64,000 nt of DNA from Rhodoferax sp. Lineage in GTDB: Bacteria; Pseudomonadota; Gammaproteobacteria; Burkholderiales; Burkholderiaceae_C. The position numbers and the translations under genes are program-made. Positions within the stretch are counted from its first letter, which is position 1; each line of letters opens with the position of its first letter. The notes under the pieces are model-generated. The model saw only the letters and a list, made by a program, of their open reading frames with translations. It ran no database searches and had not been told where the DNA came from. The stretch covers positions 92,342 to 156,341 of the forward strand of contig JACKLK010000011.1 of assembly GCA_024236015.1 (NCBI GenBank), written 5' to 3'. Shown here piece after piece: positions 10,311 to 18,011 of this stretch.

Positions 10311-12092
10311 TCAGAGGTCGGCCGCGGTTTCGTGCAGCAGGTTCGAGAACGCGCGCACGGCCAGGTCCATGTCGTCGCTGGTGGTCGATTCGAGCGGGTT
10401 GTGGCTGATGCCGGCGTTCTGGCCGCGCACGAACAGCATGGCCTGCGGCATCACCTCGTGCAGCTTCATCGCGTCGTGGCCGGCGCCGCTGGTCATGCGG
10501 TGCACCGGTACGCCGAGGGCGTCGACGGCGCGTTCCCAGCGCGCCTGCCACGCGGGCGCGCTCGGCGCCGCCGCCGCGCGCATGGTTTCCTCCATCGTGC
10601 AGCGCAGCTGGCGCCGCTCGCACACGGCCGCCAGCGCGGCGAGGATGTCGCGCTCGAGCGCGTCGCGCTGCGCGTCGGTGGGCGCACGCATGTCGAGCGA
10701 GAACTGGCAACGCCCCGGCACCACGTTGATCGAGCCGGCCGGGACGTTCAACAGGCCGACCGTGGCCACCGATTCGGCGTCCTGCGCGGCGCGGCGCTCG
10801 ACGGCCAGGATGACTTCGGCCGCACCGGCGGCGGCATCGCTGCGCCGGTCCATCGGCGTGGTGCCGGCATGGCAGGCGGTGCCGATCAGTTCGACCAGGT
10901 ATCGCACGCTGCCGTTGATCGAGGTCACGACGGCCAGTGGCAGGTCGATCTCGGAGAGCACCGGGCCCTGTTCGATGTGGACCTCGACGAAGCCCAGATA
11001 GTCCCGCGGGTCGCGCTTGAGCGCGGCGATGTCCTGCACCCGCAATCCGGCCTGTTCCATGGCCTGCTGCATCGTGATGCCGTCGGCATCCTGTTGCGCC
11101 AGCCACTCGGTGCGGAAATCGCCGATCAGCGCGCCCGAACCCAGGAAGGTGGCCTTGTAGCGCTGGCCTTCCTCCTCGGCAAAACCGATGACCTCGATGC
11201 CGAACGGCAACCGGGTGCCGCTGCGGTGCAGCTCGCGCACGCAGGCCATCGGAACGAAGATGCCGAGCCGACCGTCGTATTTGCCGCCGTTGCGCACCGT
11301 GTCGTAGTGGCTGCCGGTCATCAGCAGGGGCGCACCCGGTGTGCCCGCGTGGTAGCGGCCGACGACGTTGCCGACCGCATCGATCTCGACGCTGTCGAAG
11401 CCGCATTCGCGCATGCGCGCGGCGATCTCCGCGGCGCAGGCGCGGTGCGCGTCGGTCAGGTAGGTGACGGTGAGCTGGCCGTGCTCCGCAAAACCCGGGT
11501 CGGAATGACGGCTCAGCGACTCATGCCAGTCCCAGACCCTGTCGCCCAGCGCCGGCGTGATGCCGAACTTGTCGTTCAGCCGCAGCTCGACGATGCGGTG
11601 GATGTTTCGCAGGCATTCCTGCAGCTCGACCTCGGGATGGTTGTGCAGGCGCCGTGCGAAGGTGGCCAGGATCTCCTGCTTGGACAGGCCTTCGGCGCGC
11701 GGGCCCCGCACCGCCAGGATGAACGGGTGGCCGAAACGGGCCGCGTAGTCGGCATTGAGCTGCGCGATGCGGGCCAGTTCGTCGTCGGTGCATTGCGTCA
11801 GCCCGGCCTTGTTCTGTTCGTGCGTCGACGCGGCGGTCAGCGTGTTGTCGCGCATGGCCTTGCCCGCGAGCTCGGGGTGGGCGCGCACCAGTGCCAGCTG
11901 CTGCTCGCGGCTGGCTGCGCGCACGACCGTGGCCATGGCGTGCTTGAACTGCGCCAGCGAACGAAAAGGGCGGCTGGCCAGTGCCTGTTCGGCGATCCAG
12001 GGCGAATGTTCGTACAGGCCGTCGACCATCGCCAGCGCCTGGTCGCGCGGGGCATCGTTGAGGGCTTGCAGCGTGAGGGGGGGAGTGCTCAT
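10311..12092 (-). CDS. bifunctional OHCU decarboxylase / allantoate amidohydrolase
   Basis: This 593-residue fusion joins two purine-ring enzymes. Residues ~1-165 are a UraD domain that decarboxylates OHCU to S-allantoin, with the active-site AHPELAGKA segment and FGHPFILAVRG. Residues ~175-593 are an M20-type allantoate amidohydrolase (AllC). It has metal ligands in GSHYDTVRNGGKYDG, FAEEEGQRY and HIEQGP, the dimer-domain GTACHAGTTPMDRR, and the last ligand in AGISHNPLE. The two steps are not adjacent in the pathway: PuuE, encoded just upstream, acts between them on allantoin. The gene is 15 bases after puuE and 14 bases before the M20 gene. The same fusion is known from other Burkholderiales. 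Confidence 0.95.
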   Translation of the reverse strand: MSTPPLTLQALNDAPRDQALAMVDGLYEHSPWIAEQALASRPFRSLAQFKHAMATVVRAASREQQLALVRAHPELAGKAMRDNTLTAASTHEQNKAGLTQCTDDELARIAQLNADYAARFGHPFILAVRGPRAEGLSKQEILATFARRLHNHPEVELQECLRNIHRIVELRLNDKFGITPALGDRVWDWHESLSRHSDPGFAEHGQLTVTYLTDAHRACAAEIAARMRECGFDSVEIDAVGNVVGRYHAGTPGAPLLMTGSHYDTVRNGGKYDGRLGIFVPMACVRELHRSGTRLPFGIEVIGFAEEEGQRYKATFLGSGALIGDFRTEWLAQQDADGITMQQAMEQAGLRVQDIAALKRDPRDYLGFVEVHIEQGPVLSEIDLPLAVVTSINGSVRYLVELIGTACHAGTTPMDRRSDAAAGAAEVILAVERRAAQDAESVATVGLLNVPAGSINVVPGRCQFSLDMRAPTDAQRDALERDILAALAAVCERRQLRCTMEETMRAAAAPSAPAWQARWERAVDALGVPVHRMTSGAGHDAMKLHEVMPQAMLFVRGQNAGISHNPLESTTSDDMDLAVRAFSNLLHETAADL

Positions 12093-12107
12093 GGGCGGGC
12101 CGGCGGG

Positions 12108-13070
12108 TCAGCCGGTGAAAGGGTGGGTGTGCGCCCAGTGGCGGGCGATGTCGATCCGGCGGCAGATCCAGACCTTGTCGTGCGACTGCACATGGTCCAG
12201 GAAACGCTGCAGTGCCTTCATGCGGGCCGGGCGGCCGAGCAGCCGGCAATGCATGCCGATGCTCAGCATCCGGGGCCGGTCCAGGCCCTGCGGGTCGCCC
12301 TCGGCGTACAACACGTCGAAGGCGTCGCGCAGGTAGGTGAAGAAGTCGTCGCCTTGCGCGAAGCCCTGGGCCGATGCGAAACGCATGTCGTTGGTGTCCA
12401 GCGTATACGGCACGATCAGCTGCGGGACCACGCTGCCGTCGGTCTTGCGCACCCGCATCCAGAACGGCAGGTCGTCGCCGTAGTAGTCGCTGTCGTATTC
12501 GAAGCCGCCGTAGTCGGCGACCAGTCGGTGGGTGTTCGGGCTGTCGCGGCCGGTATACCAGCCCAGGGCGCGTTCGCCGGTGAGCTGCTCGATGATCTCC
12601 ATGCCGATGCGCATGTGCTCGCGCTCGGTGGCCTCGTCCATCGACTGGTAGCTGATCCAGCGCCAGCCATGGCAGGCGATCTCGTGGCCCAGCGAGCGGA
12701 AGGCGGCGGTGAGCTCCGGATGGCGCTGCAGCGCCATGCTGACGCCGAACACGGTCAGCGGCAGCTGGCGGCGTTCGAATTCGCGCAGGATGCGCCAGAC
12801 GCCGGCGCGCGAGCCGTATTCGTAGATGCTCTCCATGCTCAGGTGGCGGGCGTTGAACGCGGCCGGATTGAACATCTCCGACAGGAACTGCTCGGAGGCC
12901 GGATCGCCGTGCAGTACCGCGTTCTCGCCGCCTTCCTCGTAGTTCAGCACGAACTGCAGCGCGATGTGGGCGCCATCCGGCCACCGGGCGTGGGGCGGAT
13001 GCGCGCCGTAACCGACAAGGTCGCGGGGATAGGCGGCGGTGGCGTCGTAGCTGGGCAGGGGTTCGGTCAT
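12108..13070 (-). CDS. puuE: allantoinase PuuE (polysaccharide-deacetylase fold)
   Basis: This encodes 320 residues matching PuuE, the cofactor-light allantoinase that hydrolyses S-allantoin to allantoate. It is related to polysaccharide deacetylases rather than to AllB amidohydrolases. Recognisable segments are QFVLNYEEGGENAVLHGD near residue 40, SIYEYGSRAGVWRILREF, HEIACHGWRWISYQ and YTGRDSPNTHRLVADYGGF. The length agrees with the family, about 310 residues. No signal peptide is seen, so it is cytoplasmic. It follows gntR by 13 bases and precedes the UraD-AllC fusion, the enzymes acting immediately before and after it. Confidence 0.95.
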   Translation of the reverse strand: MTEPLPSYDATAAYPRDLVGYGAHPPHARWPDGAHIALQFVLNYEEGGENAVLHGDPASEQFLSEMFNPAAFNARHLSMESIYEYGSRAGVWRILREFERRQLPLTVFGVSMALQRHPELTAAFRSLGHEIACHGWRWISYQSMDEATEREHMRIGMEIIEQLTGERALGWYTGRDSPNTHRLVADYGGFEYDSDYYGDDLPFWMRVRKTDGSVVPQLIVPYTLDTNDMRFASAQGFAQGDDFFTYLRDAFDVLYAEGDPQGLDRPRMLSIGMHCRLLGRPARMKALQRFLDHVQSHDKVWICRRIDIARHWAHTHPFTG

Positions 13071-13083
13071 GGTGTGGTGGTGT

Positions 13084-13749
13084 TCAGGCCAGTGCCTGCG
13101 TGATGTCGTTGGTCGGATAGGAGCGGGTGGCGGTCAGGTGGGCCTCGACATGGCTGAGGTGTTCTCCCATCAGCCGGGCCGCCAGCTCGCCGTCGCGCGC
13201 GGCCAGCGCGCGCACGATCTGCACATGTTCGTCGTGGGAATGGCCGGCGTCCTGGCTGCTCTGGTACATCAGCGTGATCAGCGCGCAGCGCGAGATCAGC
13301 TGGCCGAGCATCTGGGCCAGCACCTGGTTGCCCATGAGTTCGGCCATGCGCACATGGAAATCGCCCAGCAGTTCGGTGCGTCCGCTGGCGTCGTCCTGCT
13401 CGACGGCGCGTTTTTCCTGCGCGACATGCTCGCGCAGCGCGCGTGCCATGGCCGGTGTGACCTGGGCCGCGAAGGCGCGTGCCATCTCGCATTCCAGCAT
13501 GCGGCGCACCGCGAACACCTGGCGCGCCTCGTCGACCGATGGCGCGGCGACGAAGGCGCCGCGCGCCGGCTCCAGCGTCACCAGCTGGTGCTGCGAGAGC
13601 TGCAGCAGCGCCTGTCGCACCAGCGTGCGCGAGACACCGAAGTGGTCGGCCAGCTTCTGCTCCGCCAGCTTGCTGCCGGGCAACAGGCGGTGCTCGGTGA
13701 TGGCGCGGGTCAGCGCATGCACGATGGCCGTGGTGGACGACGATTCCAT
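13084..13749 (-). CDS. GntR-family (FCD domain) regulator of the urate/allantoin genes
   Basis: This encodes 221 residues. A winged helix-turn-helix occupies about residues 10-75, with LAEQKLADHFGVSRTLVRQAL as the core. A helical FCD ligand domain follows, with the expected metal or effector residues in GDFHVRMAELMGN, HDEHVQIVRALAARD and EHLSHVEAHL. It is the first gene of the leftward operon and is divergent from hiuH. A TGTATACA-centred dyad overlaps the predicted -10 of its own promoter, and a second copy lies before puuD, so autoregulation and control of both arms are likely. The effector is probably urate or a breakdown product; this is inference from gene context. Confidence 0.92.
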   Translation of the reverse strand: MESSSTTAIVHALTRAITEHRLLPGSKLAEQKLADHFGVSRTLVRQALLQLSQHQLVTLEPARGAFVAAPSVDEARQVFAVRRMLECEMARAFAAQVTPAMARALREHVAQEKRAVEQDDASGRTELLGDFHVRMAELMGNQVLAQMLGQLISRCALITLMYQSSQDAGHSHDEHVQIVRALAARDGELAARLMGEHLSHVEAHLTATRSYPTNDITQALA

Positions 13750-13774
13750 GCCGGCATGATAGCCAAAGCGCCGG

Positions 13775-13790
13775 AAACTGTATACACTTT
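13775..13790. promoter_or_regulatory. GntR-type operator at the gntR/hiuH divergent promoter
   Basis: The dyad AACTGTATACACTT (13776-13789) is palindromic apart from one pair and shares its TGTATACA core (13779-13786) with the site at 15811-15824. On the minus strand the core supplies a -10-like TATACA (13779-13784), paired with a -35-like TTGCCG at 13803-13808 across an 18-base spacer, which would drive gntR. A repressor bound here would block that promoter. The dyad lies 84 bases upstream of hiuH. Binding by the adjacent GntR protein is inferred. Confidence 0.7.
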
Positions 13791-13808
13791 TGTTTTCCGT
13801 TTCGGCAA
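13779..13808 (-). promoter_or_regulatory. candidate sigma-70 promoter of the gntR operon
   Basis: On the minus strand TTGCCG (13803-13808) and TATACA (13779-13784) are separated by 18 bases. Each matches four of six consensus positions. Transcription would start near 13772, about 23 bases before the gntR ATG. The -10 coincides with the TGTATACA operator, consistent with repression. This is a by-eye prediction. Confidence 0.5.
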
Positions 13809-13869
13809 CCTGACCCGCGGCGCGGCGCTCCGCCGGCGCGTGGAGCCGGTGCCCGCCAGGAGGATTGCG

Positions 13870-14223
13870 ATGGGATTGAGCACACATGTACTGGACACCA
13901 TGCACGGCGTGCCGGCCGCGGGCATGCGGGTCGCGCTGTATACGGTCGATGGCGGCGAGCCGGTGCTGGTCAAGCGCTTCACGCTGAACCAGGACGGACG
14001 CAATCCCGATGGGCCGCTGTACGACGACAAGAGTCTGCGCACGGGGCTGTATCGGCTCGCGTTCGACGTCGCGGACTATTTCCGCTCGAAACAGGTGGTG
14101 TTGCCCGAACCCAACTTCCTGAACCGGGTCTGCCTGGACTTCGGCGTCGCCCATGCCGACCAGCACTACCACGTGCCGCTGCTCGTGAGCCCGTGGAGCT
14201 ATTCCACGTACCGGGGGTCCTGA
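13870..14223 (+). CDS. uraH: 5-hydroxyisourate hydrolase (transthyretin-like)
   Basis: This encodes 117 residues of HiuH, which hydrolyses 5-hydroxyisourate, the product of urate oxidase, to OHCU. The N-terminal LSTHVLDTMHG with its active-site histidine, a central arginine (DGRNPDG), HYHVPLLVSP and the C-terminal signature YRGS are all present. A perfect AGGAGG (13858-13863) lies six bases before the ATG. The protein is cytoplasmic by sequence, with no signal peptide. The gene is divergent from gntR across the operator region and so is probably controlled by it. The next enzyme in the pathway is the UraD half of the fusion encoded by the opposing operon. Confidence 0.96.
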   Translation: MGLSTHVLDTMHGVPAAGMRVALYTVDGGEPVLVKRFTLNQDGRNPDGPLYDDKSLRTGLYRLAFDVADYFRSKQVVLPEPNFLNRVCLDFGVAHADQHYHVPLLVSPWSYSTYRGS

Positions 14224-14247
14224 GCCCGGCCGGTGCTGCGCGAGTGC

Positions 14248-14793
14248 CTACATCTGGCCTTCGGTCAGGGTGTCGAGCTGGAACTGGCCGCTCTTGTCCC
14301 ACAACCAGATGTCGCTGTACGTGACCCGGCCCATGCGCGAGGGAATCGGGTAGGGCGCGGCGGCGCGCACCGTGCGCACGATCTCGGCCATCACTTCGGG
14401 CGCATGCCGCGGCGCGCGCCGCCAGTGGATGCCCGCGACCTGGCCTTGCCGGTCGATGTCGATCTCGAGCACGCCGATGGCATACAGGTGGGGCTTGAGC
14501 ATGCCCTTGTAGATACGCGCGGCGTTGTGCGCGTACAGGTGCAGCGCGGCGTCGCGCCGGTAGGCCTGGGGCGTGCTGGCCTGGGATACGGTCGGCAGCA
14601 GCGCCACCGGCGGCACCACCACGGCCGGTGGCACCTCGGCGGCCGCGGGGGGCGGTGCCGACGGAGTCGGAGCCGCGGGCGCCGGGGGCACGCCGGTCGG
14701 GGCGCTCTCGCGTGGCGGGGCGGAGCACGCGGCGACGAGCACGCCGACGATGGAGACCAGGGCGAGCAGCAGCGAACGATGGGCGATTTTCAC
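14248..14793 (-). CDS. lipoprotein with TonB-like C-terminal region
   Basis: This encodes 181 residues. The first 23 form a lipoprotein signal (hydrophobic run, lipobox LVAAC, Cys23). Residues ~25-65 are a flexible Pro/Ala-rich linker. The remainder, with HLYAHNAARIYKGML and a segment running from IGVLEIDIDRQGQV to HWRRAPRH, resembles TonB-C/TolA-like folded domains (basic residue, then IDRQGxV strands and PYPIP). It is probably anchored to an envelope membrane facing the periplasm. It converges on hiuH with 24 bases between stops and shows no functional link to purine genes. The specific function is unknown. Confidence 0.75.
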   Translation of the reverse strand: MKIAHRSLLLALVSIVGVLVAACSAPPRESAPTGVPPAPAAPTPSAPPPAAAEVPPAVVVPPVALLPTVSQASTPQAYRRDAALHLYAHNAARIYKGMLKPHLYAIGVLEIDIDRQGQVAGIHWRRAPRHAPEVMAEIVRTVRAAAPYPIPSRMGRVTYSDIWLWDKSGQFQLDTLTEGQM

Positions 14794-14946
14794 GGACAGG
14801 GCTTTCGGGCGAGGGGTTCGGCGATTATCGGCTGCACACCCCGCGAGCGAGAGAGCGGCCGGTCGGGCGCGCCTGCGGCGCAGGCATACTGTGCCTCAAA
14901 ATCCCTGCGTGATGCCCGTTTGTCGATCCGTTCCCGGTAACCATTC

Positions 14947-15762
14947 GTGAAAGCTGTTGACCTCGCCTTGTCGCGACTGATGCGTGAGCCCGCGGTCTGG
15001 GTCACGGTCGCCTCCACCCAGGGCTCGGTACCGCGCGATGCCGGTACCTGGATGGCGGTGTTCGGCGCCGACTGTGTCGGCACGATCGGCGGCGGCCATG
15101 TCGAATTCCAGGCCATCGCCCATGCCCGGGCCTGCCTGGCCGGCACGCCGGTGGACCTGCAGCGGCGCTTTGCGCTGGGGCCCAGCCTGGGCCAGTGTTG
15201 CGGTGGCGTCATGCATCTGCGCTTCGAACGCGTGGACGCGGCGTCGGCGGCCGGGTTGCGAGAACGCCTGGCCTCGGCGCTGGTTCCGCTGGCCGTGTTC
15301 GGTGGCGGCCATGTCGGTCGGGCGCTTGTGCAGGTGCTGGCCCGGCTGCCGTTCGCGGTGCACTGGTACGACAGCCGCGACGAGATTTTTCCGCCGCTGC
15401 CCGACGGTTCGGTCGTCACCGAACACTCCGAGCCGGTGCATGCCGCCGTGGCCGACCTCGCTCCCGCGAGCCGGGTCGTCATCATGAGTTTCAGCCATGC
15501 CGAGGACCTCGACATCGTCGCGGCCTGCCTGCACCGGCTGCGGGCGTCGGACGATCTGCCCTACGTGGGCCTGATCGGCAGCAAGACCAAGTGGGCGACG
15601 TTCCGCCACCGGCTGCAGGCACGCGGTTTCTCCGATGCCGAACTGGCCCGCATCACCTGCCCGATCGGCGTCGCCGGCATTGCCGGCAAGGAGCCCGAGG
15701 TGATCGCGGTCGCGGTCGCGGCGCAACTGCTGCAGCTCCCGGCAGGCGGGAGGAGGCCATGA
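14947..15762 (+). CDS. xdhC: xanthine dehydrogenase accessory factor XdhC
   Basis: This encodes 271 residues of XdhC, which receives the molybdenum cofactor, promotes its sulfuration and delivers it to XdhB. An N-terminal XdhC/CoxI domain shows ASTQGSVPRDAGTWMAVF and GTIGGGHVEFQAIAHAR, with LGQCCGG. A Rossmann-like C-terminal domain shows AVFGGGHVGRALVQVL and LIGSKTKW. The start is a GTG at 14947; no closer ATG keeps the conserved N-terminus. The gene lies about 8 kb from xdhAB, on the opposite strand, and upstream of the PuuD operator. Confidence 0.95.
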   Translation: MKAVDLALSRLMREPAVWVTVASTQGSVPRDAGTWMAVFGADCVGTIGGGHVEFQAIAHARACLAGTPVDLQRRFALGPSLGQCCGGVMHLRFERVDAASAAGLRERLASALVPLAVFGGGHVGRALVQVLARLPFAVHWYDSRDEIFPPLPDGSVVTEHSEPVHAAVADLAPASRVVIMSFSHAEDLDIVAACLHRLRASDDLPYVGLIGSKTKWATFRHRLQARGFSDAELARITCPIGVAGIAGKEPEVIAVAVAAQLLQLPAGGRRP

Positions 15763-15810
15763 GCGCGCGCCAGCGACCCCGCCGTGCGCAGATCTTGGAA
15801 TTGCGCGCAA

Positions 15811-15824
15811 AAGTGTATACACTT
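15811..15824. promoter_or_regulatory. perfect palindromic operator upstream of puuD
   Basis: AAGTGTATACACTT is a perfect 14-base palindrome 135 bases before the puuD ATG. It differs at one position from the dyad at the gntR/hiuH promoter. Its core contains TATACA (15816-15821), usable as a -10. A separate 10-base palindrome TTGCGCGCAA abuts it at 15801-15810. I infer that it is a binding site of the GntR regulator encoded at 13084-13749. Confidence 0.72.
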
Positions 15825-15959
15825 GCGTCGCCTTGTCGCAGCGGAGCCGGACTGCCCGCCAGTCCGTGTTCGCGACCCCGTCCTGCTTACAGAGCCCGCA
15901 GTGGTGAGCAGGGGGATTCACCACGGGCGCCCCGTCCCGTCTCGCGAAAGACCTGACCG

Positions 15960-17177
15960 ATGGAAAGTTACTACCTCGACTGGGCCAACCTGTTGCTGCG
16001 CTGGGCGCACGTGATCACCGCCATCGCGTGGATCGGCTCCTCGTTCTATTTCGTCTTCCTCGACAGTTCCCTGGTGCCGCCCACGGACCGGCAACTCCAG
16101 GAAGCCGGCGTCGGCGGCGAACTGTGGGCGGTGCATGGCGGGGGGTTCTACAACCCGCAGAAATACGCCGTCGCGCCCAAGGTCGTGCCCGACCATCTGC
16201 ACTGGTTCTACTGGGAGGCCTACAGCACCTGGCTCACCGGGTTCGCACTGTTCACGGTCTCGTACCTGTGGAACGCGCGCACCTACCTGATCGATCCGGC
16301 GCTGATGAACTGGTCCTCCGGCGCGGCGATCAGCATCGCGGTGGCCTTTCTCGTCGTGTTCTGGATGCTGTACGACGGGGTCTGCCAGATCTTCGGCCGG
16401 CGCAGGAACGGCGACGCCATCGTCGGCGCGCTGGTGCTGGTGATCGTCTGCCTGGCCGCCTGGCTGGCCTGCCACTGGTTCGCCGGCCGCGCCGCGTTCC
16501 TGCTGGTCGGCGCCATGCTGGCGACCGCGATGAGCGCCAACGTCTTCTTCTGGATCATCCCGGGCCAGCGCACGACGGTGAAGGCCTTGCGCGAAGGCCG
16601 GCCGGTCGATCCGATCCACGGCCAGCGCGCCAAGCAGCGCAGCGTGCACAACACCTATTTCACGCTGCCGGTGTTGTTCGCGATGCTGAGCAACCACTAC
16701 AGCTTCACCTACAGCCATCCGCAGAACTGGCTGGTGCTGATCCTGCTGATGTTCGCCGGCGCGGCGATCCGCCAGTTCTTCGTGATGCGCCACGGCCACA
16801 AGCTCGGGCGCAACCGCCATCCCTGGCCGTATGCGCTGGTGGGCGTGCTGGTCATCGTCGCGACCGTCGCCTGGCTGCGGCCGGCGCCACCGCCGGCCAT
16901 GGCCGCGGCCGCCACGCCCGCGGCGGCGCAACCGGCGCCGTCCGTCACCGAGGTGCTGGCGGTGGTCGAGCAGCGGTGCGCCATGTGCCATGGGGCCCAG
17001 GTCCAGATGAAGAACGTGCGGCTCGACGCGCCGGCGCTGCTCAAGCAACATGCCCAGGCGGTCTACCAGCAGGCCGTGGTGACCCGGGTGATGCCGATGA
17101 ACAACTCCACCGGCATCACCGAGGCCGAACGCGCGCTGATCGGGCGCTGGTTCACGGCCGGCGCGAAGATCGAATAA
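15960..17177 (+). CDS. puuD: membrane urate oxidase PuuD with C-terminal cytochrome c domain
   Basis: This 405-residue PuuD protein oxidises urate to 5-hydroxyisourate and passes electrons to the respiratory chain instead of making peroxide. The N-terminal ~300 residues form the DUF989 membrane domain with about eight hydrophobic helices and conserved histidines (LLRWAHVITAIAWIGSSFYF, HLHWFYWEAYSTW, HNTYFTLPVLFAM). After an Ala/Pro linker a cytochrome c domain carries the haem-binding CAMCH at residues 340-344 and a possible axial methionine in RVMPMNN. The domain should face the periplasm. A TGTATACA operator lies upstream. The product is used by HiuH, encoded about 2 kb to the left. Confidence 0.96.
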   Translation: MESYYLDWANLLLRWAHVITAIAWIGSSFYFVFLDSSLVPPTDRQLQEAGVGGELWAVHGGGFYNPQKYAVAPKVVPDHLHWFYWEAYSTWLTGFALFTVSYLWNARTYLIDPALMNWSSGAAISIAVAFLVVFWMLYDGVCQIFGRRRNGDAIVGALVLVIVCLAAWLACHWFAGRAAFLLVGAMLATAMSANVFFWIIPGQRTTVKALREGRPVDPIHGQRAKQRSVHNTYFTLPVLFAMLSNHYSFTYSHPQNWLVLILLMFAGAAIRQFFVMRHGHKLGRNRHPWPYALVGVLVIVATVAWLRPAPPPAMAAAATPAAAQPAPSVTEVLAVVEQRCAMCHGAQVQMKNVRLDAPALLKQHAQAVYQQAVVTRVMPMNNSTGITEAERALIGRWFTAGAKIE

Positions 17178-17318
17178 CGAGGGCGCCGTCCGGCGCTCCG
17201 CTGCCGGCGCGCGGATCGCCGGCGACCTGCGCTGGATCAAGGCGCCGCTGCGCATGCGGCCGTATGCTGCCAGCCATCATCCGGCCCGTGCCGCCAACCG
17301 TCGATCGATCGCACCACC

Positions 17319-17984
17319 ATGTCCTGTGCTCCACCGTCTTCCGATGCCGTCGCGCTGGCGCACGGCCCTGCCATTGCCGCCGCCGCAGCTCCGGCGCAGC
17401 ATCGTGCCCACGAAGACGTGCAGGCGCTGGTCAGCGCGACCTTGCTGGTGGCCTTCGGGGTGGTGCTGTTCGGCAAGAGCGGCCTGCTCACCGGCGGCAC
17501 CGCCGGGCTGGCGTTCCTGCTGGGTTACGCCAGCGGCATGGATTTCGGCGTGGCCTTTTTCCTGGTCAACCTGCCGTTCTACTGGTTCGCCTGGCGCCGG
17601 CTCGGTGCGGTGTTCACGCTCAAGACCTTTGCCGCGGTCAGCCTGTTGTCGGTGTTCGCGCAACTGCTGCCCCACGGCATCGGCATCGACTACCTGGCGC
17701 CGGGCACGGCCTCGGTGCTGGGCGGCCTGTTGTGCGGCGTGGGCATGCTGATCCTGTTCCGCCACCGCGCCAGCCTGGGCGGCGTCAACGTGCTGGTGCT
17801 GCATCTGCAGGAGCGTTACGGCTGGCGCGCCGGCACGGTGCAGATGGCCATCGACGGGGCGATCGTCGCCGGCGCCTTGTGGATCACCGACTGGCAACGG
17901 GTGGCATGGTCGGTGCTCGGCGCCGTGGTGCTGAACCTGGTGCTGGCCGTCAACCATCGGCCCGGGCGCTATGTCGTGGTCTAG
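17319..17984 (+). CDS. YitT-family membrane protein
   Basis: This encodes 221 residues with about five hydrophobic segments. Family features are the LVAFGVVLFGKSGLLTGGTA region with GLAFLL following, NLPFYWFAWRRLG and GIGIDYLAPGTASVLGGLL, typical of the YitT (DUF161-type) membrane proteins of unknown transport or scaffold function. The first ~35 residues are Ala-rich and non-conserved, so a later start is possible. It follows puuD by 141 bases with no clear terminator, so read-through from puuD may occur. A link to purines is only positional. Confidence 0.85.
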   Translation: MSCAPPSSDAVALAHGPAIAAAAAPAQHRAHEDVQALVSATLLVAFGVVLFGKSGLLTGGTAGLAFLLGYASGMDFGVAFFLVNLPFYWFAWRRLGAVFTLKTFAAVSLLSVFAQLLPHGIGIDYLAPGTASVLGGLLCGVGMLILFRHRASLGGVNVLVLHLQERYGWRAGTVQMAIDGAIVAGALWITDWQRVAWSVLGAVVLNLVLAVNHRPGRYVVV

Positions 17985-18011
17985 CCGGCGGCGGGCCGGC
18001 CGGCGCCGGAC

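Noticed and set aside
13936..13945. CTGTATACGG inside hiuH as a third GntR site
   Set aside because: It matches only TGTATAC without the symmetrical right arm, and lies within conserved coding sequence (ALYTVDGG).
15801..15810. TTGCGCGCAA palindrome as an independent operator
   Set aside because: It is only ten bases and GC-symmetric, of a kind common in this genome. The adjacent TGTATACA dyad explains the site better.
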